Below are positions 33,534-45,189 of a DNA stretch of 64,000 nucleotides, in pieces. The notes under the pieces were generated by a model that saw only the letters and a list, made by a program, of their open reading frames with translations, was not told the origin of the DNA and ran no database searches. Within the stretch, counting starts at the first letter, position 1. Each line of letters opens with the position of its first letter. The stretch is from Archivesica marissinica (taxonomy: Eukaryota > Mollusca > Bivalvia > Venerida > Vesicomyidae): NCBI GenBank assembly GCA_014843695.1, contig CM026401.1, forward strand, positions 50,022,430-50,086,429. Direction: 5' to 3'. A program made the translations under genes and the position numbers.

Positions 33534-33712
33534 GTGACGCTGCGTGCTGATCAGGATCTATGCTGTTTGCTACATAGCCAAGTGTCTTAGCTAGATCATC
33601 TGAATAGCAAACAGCATAGATCCTGATCAGAGAGCACGTTCCATGGCGGCTGATCTGGCTCTATGTTCTTCGCAAATACCTTTTGAACGGTATCCAGAAT
33701 CAAATGGGTTAA
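33534..33712 (-). mobile_element. M1 MITE, left end missing
   Basis: From 'gtgacgctgcgtgctgatc' to 'tatccagaatcaaatgggtt' plus AA. Confidence 0.8.
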
Positions 33713-33814
33713 CAACCGTATCAAAAAATTCAAATCCAAATAAAACCATTTCATTGCAATGTTTGATTTGTTTTCAGGGTTTAAAGTCGTACTAACAGCT
33801 TATGTCATAATAGG

Positions 33815-34036
33815 TTATGATGATTCTCCAGCTATTAATGGTGGAGGAAGACACTGGGTGCCTGCAGGCACAGACTGGCATACAGGGTAGAACCACCTAC
33901 CTTCCGCAAGCCAGTTGGATAGCTTCCTCACATGAAATAATTTGACGTTACCCCAGTGGGATTCGAACCTACAGCTGTGAGGGGGCAAGTAATTTGAAGT
34001 CAACGACCGTAACAACTCGACCACTGAGGCCCCTCA
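33815..34036 (-). mobile_element. SINE-F, interrupted at its head by SINE-B
   Basis: 'ctccagctattaatggtgga' at the tail side and 'gggattcgaacctacagct' (B box in reverse). The head runs into 'tgaggcccctca', which is duplicated around the SINE-B insertion. Confidence 0.8.
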
Positions 34037-34250
34037 GTAGTTTATACAAATTTATTTTAGCTCGATTGCGAAACAAGTTCTTACAACTTATATTATGGAA
34101 TCCATCGCTGCGAGGGAGAGAGAAGAGGCAGAGTGGAATTTAAATGCCATGCCTAAGGGCACACTCATAACGGCTCCAGCGGGGCTCGAACTCTGGACCT
34201 TTTCGCACCTGAAGCGAACGCGCATCCACTGCGCTATCCCGACTTCCACA
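34037..34250 (-). mobile_element. SINE-B with 12-bp target duplication
   Basis: Full-length minus-strand copy from 'gtttatacaaatttatttta' to 'ctatcccgacttccac'. 'tgaggcccctca' lies at 34025-34036 and 34251-34262. Confidence 0.9.
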
Positions 34251-34558
34251 TGAGGCCCCTCATTGAAAGTACTTAGTACCTAGAGCTGTTACACAAAACG
34301 ATATTTCAAATAATTTTCCCCAATACAATGAGGGATTTGGATACATTCGGGGGTTTTACCGCGAATTAGTACAGGTTAAAACGTAATCCTGTAATATATC
34401 AAGTGCAATGTAATGCATCAATTCCTAACTTGATGCATGAACTCCATTCACTAATGTGCAAGATCTTCAAGTAGCAGTTATGCTAAGCAGATTATTTCAT
34501 TCTATCATTGAAGTAGTGTCCCAAGGTCAGACGAAATGTTCAATTGAAATGCACATTT
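34251..34558. other. No gene recognised
   Basis: Apart from the duplicated target, unique AT-rich sequence. Confidence 0.45.
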
Positions 34559-34696
34559 TAGTTTATACAAATTTATTTTAGCTCGATTGCGAAACAAGTT
34601 CTTACAACTTATATTAATCACTCTCGAGACCTCATTCCTGATGGAATCATGATGGAATCCATCACCACGAGGGAGAGAGAAGAGGCAACTGTATGG
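34559..34696 (-). mobile_element. SINE-B, 5' truncated
   Basis: Tail and body only. It stops at 'gagggagagagaagaggcaa', losing the tRNA-like head. A 'gatggaatcatgatggaatc' slippage duplication is internal. Confidence 0.82.
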
Positions 34697-34702
34697 TCCA
34701 TA

Positions 34703-35219
34703 TAGGGTAGTGGTGTAATGATTCACCGCGATGCAGTTGCACCGCGGTACACGACCCTCGATTCGATTCATGATAGTTTTTCCGGCGTTTTTGTCACGAT
34801 ACATGTAGTGCGGGAATTACCCACATGGGAATTAGCCTGCACATTTCATCCAATTCGCTACTTAGGCGATCATTTGTCAGTTGTCAGCCAATCAAATACT
34901 GAAAACGACGCACTATAGAAAAAAAATGTAGCGAGCGAAGCAGTGGAGGGCATCAAAATTGCGAATCCACATGCGGGATTTAAATCCAGAGTGTGAAGCA
35001 CTTCGGTTTTCGATCGGTGGGCGTTGTTGTAGACAAAACCAAGACAGTTTGCCGAATCTGAACTACAAAACGGGGCAGACAACCAACACATTTTTATATA
35101 ATAGATGACATAATTCAAACTGCAATGCCAAAATGTGTATCGAATCGAAAGTATCGAATCGTGAAGCTTGTATCGAGATACGTATGGAATCGTGGGTAAG
35201 GTGTATCGTTACAGCCCTA
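34703..35219. mobile_element. hAT-like non-autonomous element, about 517 bp
   Basis: The right end in reverse is 'tagggctgtaacgatacacc' and the left end is TAGGGTAGTGG then 'tgtaatgattcacc'. 'atatag' borders both sides. A copy of the uninterrupted flank, 'ccatatagggggtaattgaa', lies at 35474-35493. Internal 'tatcgaatcg' words recur. Open frames inside are short and unrecognised. Confidence 0.65.
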
Positions 35220-35269
35220 ATATAGAGGGTAATTGAAGGTCAGACATCAGAAATCTCCATAGGCCAACA

Positions 35270-35451
35270 TACAGTTAAACCTGTGTTTGTGGTCACCTAT
35301 ATTAAGCAGCCAACCTGTCTTAAGCAGCCAGTTTTCAGAATCCCAATATGTTGTATTATTCTCAAATTGACTTCTATTATGCAGCCACCTGTGCTAAGCA
35401 GCCACTTTTTGAGATTCCCATGGCTGGCTGCTTAAGTGAGGTTTGACTGTA
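35270..35451. mobile_element. 182-bp MITE with TACAGT(T/C)AAACCT ends
   Basis: Left 'tacagttaaacctgtgtt'; right, reverse-complemented, 'tacagtcaaacctcactt'. Internal 'ttaagcagccac' words recur. Probable source family of the 35-bp array at 32352. Confidence 0.7.
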
Positions 35452-35587
35452 CTTTGAAAGTTGTACTGTATGCTCCATATAGGGGGTAATTGAAGAGATA
35501 TCTATGCCGTTTGTTGGTATATGCGCCCTTAACATTCCTTAGATAGGTGGATGAATATTGTATGTGTATTGTCCTATACTTCAGTTC

Positions 35588-35834
35588 TTAACCCTTTCAA
35601 CACCACAGACCTCTAAATAGGCTTACAAAAAAGTGTAGATCCAGATGAGCCGGCTCATGATGAGCCGTCTCATCAGGATCTGCACTTTTTGCAAGTAATA
35701 TTACAATTTTTTTAAAACGTAATTTACCCATTTTGATAAATGAACTGATCCAAATGTAATTTTCTTATTAATTTAATTGGTCTAAAAATGTCATGGACCA
35801 GTCTATGTCAGTTACTTGGTGTTGAATGGGTTAA
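35588..35834 (+). mobile_element. M2 MITE, complete
   Basis: TTAA on both sides, 'ccctttcaacaccaca' and 'tggtgttgaatggg' ends, and central palindrome 'gccggctcatgatgagcc'. Confidence 0.83.
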
Positions 35835-35874
35835 CACTGGTATAAGTGTTTGTTTATTATAGTATCACTCCTAT

Positions 35875-36120
35875 TTAACCCATTTCATTCTGGATACATT
35901 TAAAGGCATTGCAAACAACATAGATCCAGATCAGCCACAGCGTGACACTGCGTGCTGATCAGGATCTATGTTGTTTGCTACATAGTCAAGTGTCTTAGCA
36001 AGATCATTTGAATAGCAAACAGCATAGAGCCTGATCAGACTGCACGTTCCATGGCGGCTGATCTGGCTCTATGTTCTTTGCAAATACTGTTTGAACGGTA
36101 TCCAGAATGAAATGGGTTAA
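35875..36120 (-). mobile_element. M1 MITE, complete
   Basis: TTAACCC plus 'atttcattctggatac' to 'gtatccagaatgaaat' plus GGGTTAA. Confidence 0.85.
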
Positions 36121-36194
36121 TGGGCCAGCCATTTCTGACTTGTTGAGACACCTCATTTTGTGAACATCAGTACTTCCCGAATCCTATGCTTGTA

Positions 36195-36343
36195 TGCCAG
36201 GCACCAGGCTGGTAGGCAATCAGTAACCATATTTTAACTAGCTCGCGGCTCACCAACCAACCATATCAGAACGAACCCCTTGACATGGTTCGAACATTCG
36301 ACCTCCCGCCCCTTAGGCCTTAACCACTAGGCCACGGAGACGG
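36195..36343 (-). mobile_element. Possible SINE with tRNA-like head (single copy)
   Basis: The minus strand reads 'cgtggcctagtggttaagg' (A-box-like) and 'aggtcgaatgttcgaacc' (B-box-like) followed by a short body. No second copy in the window confirms it. Confidence 0.45.
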
Positions 36344-36445
36344 TATTACAATGTCTCTTGAAACTTTAGGAAAGTAATATGTATATAAAATTCTTGTATT
36401 TGATGGAGTCTAAAATGGCATATGACTCCCCCCCCCCCCCTCAGC

Positions 36446-36671
36446 GCGTCTGACCCTAATAAAATTAACAGTCTTTCAGATGGGACTTTAAACCGAGGTC
36501 TCGTGTCGGTGCTGTACACCGTACACGTAAAAGAACCAGAGGAGACTCTGGAATGGGTCTGTTTGTAACATTGCACTATCCTCCAAATATCTAAAATGAC
36601 TAATCTGTTCAGGAAGCGTCGCTCATATGAGCAACAGGTAGCAACGATAAATAAACGTAAAACACACACAA
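36446..36671 (+). mobile_element. SINE-A, 5' truncated
   Basis: From 'gcgtctgaccctaataaaat' to 'gataaataaacgtaaaacac'. A C-run precedes it. Confidence 0.82.
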
Positions 36672-37735
36672 ATGACTGGCCCATTCAATAAGGGTGGACA
36701 CTATAATAAACAAACAATTTATTACCATTCATAAACCTTTCAGACTTTAACCAGTCATTTAGCTTAAACTCAATCTACTTTCAGGTGCGACATTTTAACC
36801 TGTCAAATTGGGGTTATTGATAAAAGTATGCCCATTCTCTCTCAAATCAACGCTGTGAATCTTTTTTCCACATGATTTTAAATAGTATTAGAATTACTGT
36901 ACTAAATACTTAATTTCAACAACTGTTGAATTAGCTTAAACTTTAAATACGAGGAGTAAAACGATCACAATTTGAATTTTGACAATCACTGAACAAAGGT
37001 TATTTGAATGTATTTTAAGCACTTTCGTCTACATTTAAAAAGGTATATCAAATTATTTGCTAAAAACGCCAGCAATAACAGTAGCCAAAAAATAAGCACT
37101 GCGGTTATGTTAGGCCTAAACATTGGATTTGTTTCCTGAAATATGTGTGCCAATAAAAAGTTGCTTTGGGTAGGGAACTTTGTTTCGAATTTGTGTTACA
37201 ATTCGTGACAAATTGGAACAATAATAATATTGGCTTGTGAAAATGATATTTTACGGTGCGCGGTATACACCAGATTTACCGATTTTCGTGCCAAAAAGTG
37301 GGTGCGCGTTATACATGATAGCACATTATACATGATAGCACGTTATACATCGATAATTACGGTATCGCTTTGTTAATGAATAAATTTGTATCTATAATGT
37401 CCTGCAAAAATAACAAATATTTGATAAATGTTTGTAAATACATCAACGAAGCTATGTCATTACGTAGTAATACCCTGTCAATTACTACTGTTTCTTAAAT
37501 GTATTGTATTTGTTTATATATGTATATCTGCAACATGTTTTGTGATGTCTTTGCCATATTTCTATCGTTGCAAAGGGCCAAATGCAATAAAGTTGATGCC
37601 AATAAATTTGAAACTTGTTAATGAAAAAAGTTTTGACTCAAAGCCCTCATATTCTGTAAGCATCAGTTTAATTAATGTTCAAGACAAATTGGGGGGGGGG
37701 GGGGGACGGTGACCATTATTGTCATAAAACTTTCA
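36672..37735. other. No gene; small repeated motif
   Basis: 'gcgttatacatgatagcaca'-type words recur three times at 37300-37350 next to 'ttacggtgcgcggtatac', perhaps a MITE relic. A G-run lies at 37691-37705. No coding region seen. Confidence 0.45.
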
Positions 37736-37982
37736 TTAACCCATTTCATTCTGGATACATATAAAGGCTTTTGCAAACAACATAGATCCAGATCAGCCTC
37801 AGCGTGACGCTGCATGCTGATCAGGATCTATGTTGTTTGCTACATAGCCAAGTGTCTTAGAAAGATCATCTGAATAGCAAACAGCATAGAGCCTGATCAG
37901 ACGGAATGTTCCATGGTGGCTGATCTGGCTCCATGTTCTTTGCAAATACTGTTTGAACGGTATCCAGAATCAAATGGGTTAA
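37736..37982 (-). mobile_element. M1 MITE, complete
   Basis: TTAACCC plus 'atttcattctggatac' to 'gtatccagaatcaaat' plus GGGTTAA. The interior matches 35875-36120. Confidence 0.85.
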
Positions 37983-38362
37983 AGGAAATACAGACGACAG
38001 TGAATCATGACACAGTAAGCAAATATAAAAAAATTTATGCCTCAGAGAAATAATACATTAAAACGAAACATTTTCAACACATCTGTATACGATAAAATGT
38101 ATCTGAGTCATTCATTCACACACAAAGAGCAACCTTAAACTGGGTAATATGTCTTCTGTCAAAAAAGCAGTGGGTATGGTGAGCTTGAATAAATTTTTCA
38201 ATCTATGCATGAACTCGATCTACATTCAGTCTGCAGGAGAAGTATTAAGGTAGCTCTGTAGTTAACCACAATGTTTATTTCAATTATTGTAGACAAGATA
38301 TAATATGTACTTTCCATGGCAGTATCCAAACAGTACCAAGCAGTCTTTTATAAGGATTTTTG
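37983..38362. other. No gene or repeat recognised
   Basis: Unique AT-rich sequence. Confidence 0.45.
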
Positions 38363-39854
38363 TCAGGTCTGTAGACACATAGGAGATATATGAACTTCAG
38401 TATGTAGACACACATAGGAGATACATGAACTTCAGTATGTAGACACACATAGGAGATATATGAACTTCAGTATGTAGCCACACATAGGAGATATATGAAA
38501 CACAGGTCTATAGCTACACATAGGAGATATATGAACTTCAGTATGTAGACACACATAGGAGATATATGAACCACAGGTCTGTAGCCAAACATAGGAGATA
38601 TATGAACTACAGTATGTAGCCACACATAGGAGATATATGAACTACAGTATGTAGACACACATAGGAGATATATGAACTTCAGTATATAGACACACAGAGG
38701 AGATATATGAACTTCAGTATGTAGACACACAGAGGAGATATATGAACTTCAGTATGTAGACACACATAGGAGATATATGAACTTCAGTCTGTAGCCACAC
38801 ATAGGAGATATATGAACTAAGTCTGTAGCCACACATAGGAGATATATGGACTTCAGTCTGTAGCCACACAGAGGAGATATATGAACTTCAGGTCTGTAGC
38901 CACACAGAGGAGATATATGAACTTCAGTATATAGACACACAGAGGAGGTATATGGACTTCAGGTCTGTAGACACACAGAGGAGATATATGAACTGCAGGT
39001 CTATAGCCACACAGAGGAGATATATGAACTTCAGATATGTAGCCACACAGAGGAGATATATGAACTTCAGGTATATAGCCACACAGAGGAGATATATGAA
39101 CTTCAGTATGTAGACACACATAGGAGACATATGAACTTCAGGTCTGTAGACACACATAGGAGATATATGAACTTCAGGTCTGTAGCCACACATAGGAGGT
39201 ATATGGACTTCAGTATGTAGCCACACAGAGGAGATATATGAACTTCAGTCTGTAGCCACACATAGGAGATATATGAACTTCAGTCTGTAGCCACACAGAG
39301 GAGATATATGAACTTCAGGTCTGTAGCCACACAGAGGAGATATATGAACTTCAGTATGTAGACACACATAGGAGATATATGAACTTTAGGTCTGTAGACA
39401 CACATAGGAGATATATGAACTTCAGTATATAGACACACAGAGGAGATATATGAACTTCAGTATATAGACACACAGAGGAGATATATGAACTTCAGGTCTA
39501 TAGCCACACAGAGGAGATATATGAATTTCAGATCTGTAGCCACACAGAGGAGATATATGAACTTCAGGTATATAGCCACACATAGGAGATATATGAACTT
39601 CAGTATGTAGCCACACATAGGAGATATATGGACTTCAGGTATGTAGACACACATAGGAGATATATGAACTTCAGGTCTATAGCCACACAAGAGGAGATAT
39701 ATGGACTTCAGGTATGTATACACACATAGGAGATATATGAATTTCAGGTCTATAGCCGCACAGAGGAGATATATGGACTTCAGATCTGTAGCCACACAGA
39801 GGAGACATATGGACTTCAGATCTGTAGTCACACAAGAGATATATGGACTTCAGG
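38363..39854. repeat. 35/36-bp minisatellite, about 42 copies
   Basis: Units 'tatgtagacacacataggag' plus 'atatatgaacttcag'. 'agaca'/'agcca' and 'catagg'/'cagagg' variants are interspersed. Minus-strand open frames are period artefacts. Confidence 0.97.
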
Positions 39855-40275
39855 GTTATTTTCAAGGTGGTAACAAACGACACAAATGGAGGCAGTGCGT
39901 CTGCAGAATGTGTGGCAGTTCAAATTCTTCTATTAGTATTCTATACAAAGATTGAAACAAGACATTTGTCGCTAAATTATCAATTACTCATGCAGCAACC
40001 ATCGGTTTCCGTCATGTATCATGTGTCCCGTACTTATCAATATAGTATTACAAGTAATAGTAGCCTGCAATAACAAGTAGGTGTCAGATGGCATATAGTA
40101 TCACCCAATTAAAACATTTAACAAATGTCTCTCACATACCAGGAAAATACAGGAAATACGTCAAAGAATCTAAACATGTTCTATTTTCTGGGGACCCGCC
40201 CTCCTGCGCCAACGCCGGACCCCTAGTAATATTTGGATTGTGCCCTCCTATATGATTAATATCTCGCTATGGCCC
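39855..40275. other. No gene recognised
   Basis: Unique sequence. Short open frames here lack recognisable domains. Confidence 0.45.
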
Positions 40276-40453
40276 TTAACCCTTTCCTTCATAGAGATTT
40301 AGGTTAATACATATCTATCCCACCTCCATAGATATTACTGGGACTACATGAGATTCTGGCCTTTATTATGAACATTGGTTTGCCTACTACATTGTCAATG
40401 TATGTCGTATTGGTAATGGTGTCAAGAGCTGCTTCTATGAGGGAAAGGGTTAA
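40276..40453 (+). mobile_element. M3 MITE, internally deleted
   Basis: TTAACCC plus 'tttccttcatagagat' at the left and 'ctatgagggaaagggtt' plus AA at the right. About 60 bp of the usual left half is missing. Confidence 0.8.
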
Positions 40454-40496
40454 AAGATCAAATATTGAAAGACACCAAACGAAGACACCAAACTAG

Positions 40497-40715
40497 ACAT
40501 GGCGACTACTTATCCACTGCATGATAGCTAAATGGCTGTCGTTTGTATGGAGATTAATAGTATATTAACCTAAATCTCTATGTAGTCCCAGTAATATCTA
40601 TGGCGGTGGGATAGATATGTTGACTACTTATCCACTGCATGATAGCTAAATGGCTGTCGTTTGTATGGAGATTAATAGTATATTAACCTAAAATCACTAT
40701 GAAGGAAAGGGTTAA
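40497..40715 (-). mobile_element. M3 MITE, dimeric left half
   Basis: Minus strand. Two direct copies of the ~125-bp left half meet at 'gactacatagagatttagg' (in reverse), the same junction as at 23210. 'ttaaaagatcaaatattg' follows both this element and the one at 40276. Confidence 0.75.
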
Positions 40716-40778
40716 AAGATCAAATATTGTTAGTCACACTGTGTCTAATGATAATGTAAGACACCAAACTAAGACGCC

Positions 40779-43353
40779 AAACTAGGTCACAGAGATGGGT
40801 TATTAAAACCAGACTGGTACAAAGACACCATCACAGAGATGGGTTATTAAAACCAGACTGGTACAAAGACACCATCACAGAGATGGGTTATTAAAACCAG
40901 ACTGGTACAAAGACACCATCACAGAGATGGGTTATTAAAACCAGACTGGTACAAAGACACCATCACAGAGATGGGTTATTAAAACCAGACTGGTACAAAG
41001 ACACCATCACAGAGATGGGTTATTAAAACCAGACTGGTACAAAGACACCATCACAGAGATGGGTTATTAAAACCAGACTGGTACAAAGACACCATCACAG
41101 AGATGGGTTATTAAAACCAGACTGGTACAAAGACACCATCACAGAGATGGGTTATTAAAACCAGACTGGTACAAAGACACCATCACAGAGATGGGTTATT
41201 AAAACCAGACTGGTACAAAGACACCATCACAGAGATGGGTTATTAAAACCAGACTGGTACAAAGACACCATCACAGAGATGGGTTATTAAAACCAGACTG
41301 GTACAAAGACACCATCACAGAGATGGGTTATTAAAACCAGACTGGTACAAAGACACCAAACTAGGTAAGTCACAGAGATGGGTTATTAAAACCAGACTGG
41401 TACAAAGACACCAAACTAGGTAGGTCACAGAGATGGGTTATTAAAACCAGACTGGTACAAAGACACCAAACTAGGTAGGTCACAGAGATGGGTTATTAAA
41501 ACCAGACTGGTACAAAGACGCCAAACTAGGTAGGTCACAGAGATGGGTTATTAAAACCAGACTGGTACAAAGACGCCAAACTAGGTAGGTCACAAAGATG
41601 GGTTATTAAAACCAGACTGGTACAAAGACACCAAACTAGGTAGGTCACAGAGATGGGTTATTAAAACCAGACTGGTACAAAGACGCCAAACTAGGTAGGT
41701 CACAGAGATGGGTTATTAAAACCAGACTGGTACAAAGACGCCAAACTAGGTAGGTCACAGAGATGGGTTATTAAAACCAGACTGGTACAAAGACGCCAAA
41801 CTAGGTAGGTCACAGAGATGGGTTATTAAAACCAGACTGGTACAAAGACGCCAAACTAGGTAGGTCACAGAGATGGGTTATTAAAACCAGACTGGTACAA
41901 AGACACCAAACATGGTAGGTCACAGAGATGGGTTATTAAAACCAGACTGGTACAAAGACACCAAACTTGGTAGGTCACAGAGATGGGTTATTAAAACCAG
42001 ACTGGTACAAAGACACCAAACTAGGTAGGTCACAGAGATGGGTTATTAAAACCAGACTGGTACAAAGACACCAAACTAGGTAGGTCACAGAGATGGGTTA
42101 TTAAAACCAGACTGGTACAAAGACGCCAAACTAGGTAGGTCACAGAGATGGGTTATTAAAACCAGACTGGTACAAAGACACCAAACTAGGTAGGTCACAG
42201 AGATGGGTTATTAAAACCAGACTGGTACAAAGACGCCAAACTAGGTAGGTCACAGAGATGGGTTATTAAAACCAGACTGGTACAAAGACGCCAAACTAGG
42301 TAGGTCACAGAGATGGGTTATTAAAACCAGACTGGTACAAAGACACCAAACTAGGTAGGTCACAGAGATGGGTTATTAAAACCAGACTGGTACAAAGACA
42401 CCAAACTAGGTAAGTCACAGAGATGGGTTATTAAAACCAGACTGTTACAAAGACGCCAAACTAGGTAGGTCACAGAGATGGGTTATTAAAACCAGACTGG
42501 TACAAAGACACCAAACTAGGTAAGTCACAGAGATGGGTTATTAAAACCAGACTGGTACAAAGACACCAAACTAGGTAAGTCACAGAGATGGGTTATTAAA
42601 ACCAGACTGGTACAAAGACACCAAACTAGGTAAGTCACAGAGATGGGTTATTAAAACCAGACTGGTACAAAGACACCAAACTAGGTAAGTCACAGAGATG
42701 GGTTATTAAAACCAGACTGGTACAAAGACACCAAACTAGGTAAGTCACAGAGATGGGTTATTAAAACCAGACTGGTACAAAGACACCAAACTAGGTAAGT
42801 CACAGAGATGGGTTATTAAAACCAGACTGGTACAAAGACACCAAACTAGGTAGGTCACAGAGATGGGTTATTAAAACCAGACTGGTACAAAGACACCAAA
42901 CTAGGTAAGTCACAGAGATGGGTTATTAAAACCAGACTGGTACAAAGACACCAAACTAGGTAGGTCACAGAGATGGGTTATTAAAACCAGACTGGTACAA
43001 AGACACCAAACTAGGTAAGTCACAGAGATGGGTTATTAAAACCAGACTGGTACAAAGACGCCAAACTAGGTAGGTCACAGAGATGGGTTATTAAAACCAG
43101 ACTGGTACAAAGACACCAAACTTGGTAGGTCACAGAGATGGGTTATTAAAACCAGACTGGTACAAAGACACCATCACATAGATAGGTTATTAAAACCAGA
43201 CTGGTACAAAGACACCATCACAGAGATGGGTTATTAAAACAAGACTGGTACAAAGACACCATCGCAGAGATGGGTTATTAAAACCAGACTGGTACAAAGA
43301 CACCAAACTTGGTAGGTCTCAGAGATGGGTTATTAAAACCAGACTGGTACAAA
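40779..43353. repeat. 44/55-bp minisatellite, about 50 copies
   Basis: Core 'gatgggttattaaaaccaga' plus 'ctggtacaaagacacc'. The first 13 units are 44 bp. About 33 following units carry an extra 11 bp ('aactaggtagg' or 'aactaggtaag'). A few 44-bp units return at 43171-43300. Confidence 0.97.
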
Positions 43354-43562
43354 CAATTACCGTATGTACAACAATGAATTTCACGATGTATACAACGCTG
43401 GGCATAATGAACCATGATATGAATAGAATGTGTTAGTTGTTGCATTTCAATTATCACGAATCAGTTAATCAAGACTGTTTTTAGTCTTGTTTTCGTTCGA
43501 TTCAGTTCAGTGCATTTGTATAATACTCCTTGTATTGTGTTTAATTGTTTGTATATGTCATA

Positions 43563-43644
43563 TTAACCCATTCCCACATAGTAGTACTAGCTGTATGCTT
43601 GTATACATCGTGGTAAATAGGTAACATTGTTTGGGTATGTCATA
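43563..43644 (+). mobile_element. M5 TTAA-bounded repeat, first copy
   Basis: TTAACCC plus 'attcccacatagtag', 'tgtatgcttgtatacatcgt'. Repeated at 43878 beyond an M3 element. Confidence 0.55.
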
Positions 43645-43881
43645 TTAACCCTTTCCCTCATAGAGGTTTAGGTTAATATACTATTATATCTCCATACAAA
43701 CGACCATTTAGCTTTTATGCAGCGGATAAGTAGTCGCCATATCTATCCCACCTCCATAGATATTACTGGAACTACATGAGATTGTGGCCTATATTATGAA
43801 CATTGGTTTGGCTACTACTTTGTAAATGTATGTCGTATTGGTAATGGCGTCAAGAAGTGCTTCTATGAGGGAAAGGGTTAA
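43645..43881 (+). mobile_element. M3 MITE, complete
   Basis: TTAACCC plus 'tttccctcatagaggt' to 'ctatgagggaaagggtt' plus AA, the cleanest monomeric M3 copy in the window. Its right TTAA doubles as the left TTAA of the second M5 copy. Confidence 0.85.
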
Positions 43882-43960
43882 CCCATTCCCACATAGTAGC
43901 AGTACTAGCTGTATGCTTGTATACATCGTGGTAAATAGATAACATTATGTACCGTCCTGG
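43878..43960 (+). mobile_element. M5 TTAA-bounded repeat, second copy
   Basis: TTAACCC plus 'attcccacatagtagc', then 'gtatacatcgtggtaaatag'. Differs from the first copy by a three-base insertion. Confidence 0.55.
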
Positions 43961-44054
43961 TTCATAATATACGTGTCCAGCGACTTCTATATGTTGGTTA
44001 TTATTGCTTCAATGTTTCCATTTTCCCATGTATTGTCATGGTTAACAGCAGGCG

Positions 44055-44288
44055 TGCGTGTGTTTTACATTTATTTATAGCCGCTACCGGTTGCCCATAT
44101 GAGCGACGCCTCCTGAAAAGGTCATTTTAGATTTTTGGAGGATAGTGCAATGATACAGTCAGAGACACATTCCAGAGTCTCCTCTGGTTCTTTTATGTGC
44201 ACGGTGTAAAGCACCAACACGAGACCTCAGTTTAAGGTCCCATCTGAAATACTGTTAATTGTACTAGGGACAGATGGGAGACAGAACT
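44055..44288 (-). mobile_element. SINE-A, head missing
   Basis: From tail 'gtgtgttttacatttattta' to 'ctagggacagatgggagac'. Followed within about 100 bp by the 12-bp array. Confidence 0.8.
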
Positions 44289-44389
44289 AAAAGCATGTTA
44301 AAGCTATTTCTATATTGGCAGATTCAAGACTGTGTCCACTCCTACAGAATATTTGTGTATTGTGTGAAGCTTAAAATACCTCCTCCAGC

Positions 44390-44632
44390 CCACACCTCCC
44401 TCACCACCTCCCTCACAGCCTCCCTCACCACCTCCATCACAACCTCCCTCATAGCCTCCCTCACCACCTCCCTCACAGCCTCCCTCACAGCCTCCCTCAC
44501 AGCCTCCCTCACCACCTCCCTCACCACCTCCCTCACCACCTCCATCACCTCCCTCACCACCTACCTCACAGCCTCCCTCACAGCCTCCCTCACCACATCC
44601 CTCACAGCCTCCCTCACCACCTCCCTCACATT
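44390..44632. repeat. 12-bp minisatellite, about 20 copies
   Basis: 'cctccctcaccac' and 'cctccctcacag' units. The Thr/Ser/Leu-rich frame across it is an artefact. Confidence 0.93.
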
Positions 44633-44726
44633 AGTGTGATCGATTATGAAGCATGGAATTCTATCACTATGATTACCTTACATATTTATCTCGTAATATA
44701 TATAAATCTCCCTGTTTATAAAGATT

Positions 44727-44945
44727 AAACTTTATTTATTTTGCAGCGATTGCGAAGCAAGTTTTAGCAACTTATATGAATCACTCTCGTTGGCGCGTAT
44801 GAAAGCGTAAATGTGGTCATTTGTGTGGGAGGAAACCTGAGTACCCGGACAAAACACACCTGTCCGATCTGGCAGGAGGAAACAGGAGTACCTCGGAGAA
44901 AGCACACCTGTCATATCTGGCGATTACTGTACAATCTCACATACA
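44727..44945 (-). mobile_element. SINE-D, head damaged, internal duplication
   Basis: Tail 'gcgattgcgaagcaagtttt'. The segment 'ggaggaaac...acctgt' is present twice (44827-44865 and 44875-44910). It ends near 'caatctcacata'. Confidence 0.75.
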
Positions 44946-45189
44946 GACATTTAAAAATGTGTCACTGAAATCCAAGCAACACTGCAGATCTTCTCGTAGA
45001 AAATAAAACGTATCAGAAACAATAGACAAAAATAACGTATCCGAAAGTACAGACATTCGTGGATTCGTGTAAAATTCAATGCATCGTCCGGATTTTGGGG
45101 CTCCCTGGAAAACTTATAACAAAAAATCTACTACAACGTGAATGCATATCAGAATCTGAACACAAACCATGTATAAACATCTGGAATAC

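Noticed and set aside
37245..37365. Complete MITE with 'ttacggtgcgcg' end
   Set aside because: The opposite end does not pair convincingly; left as a possible relic only.
44274..44639. Thr/Ser/Leu-rich 121-codon frame
   Set aside because: Most of it is the 12-bp array.
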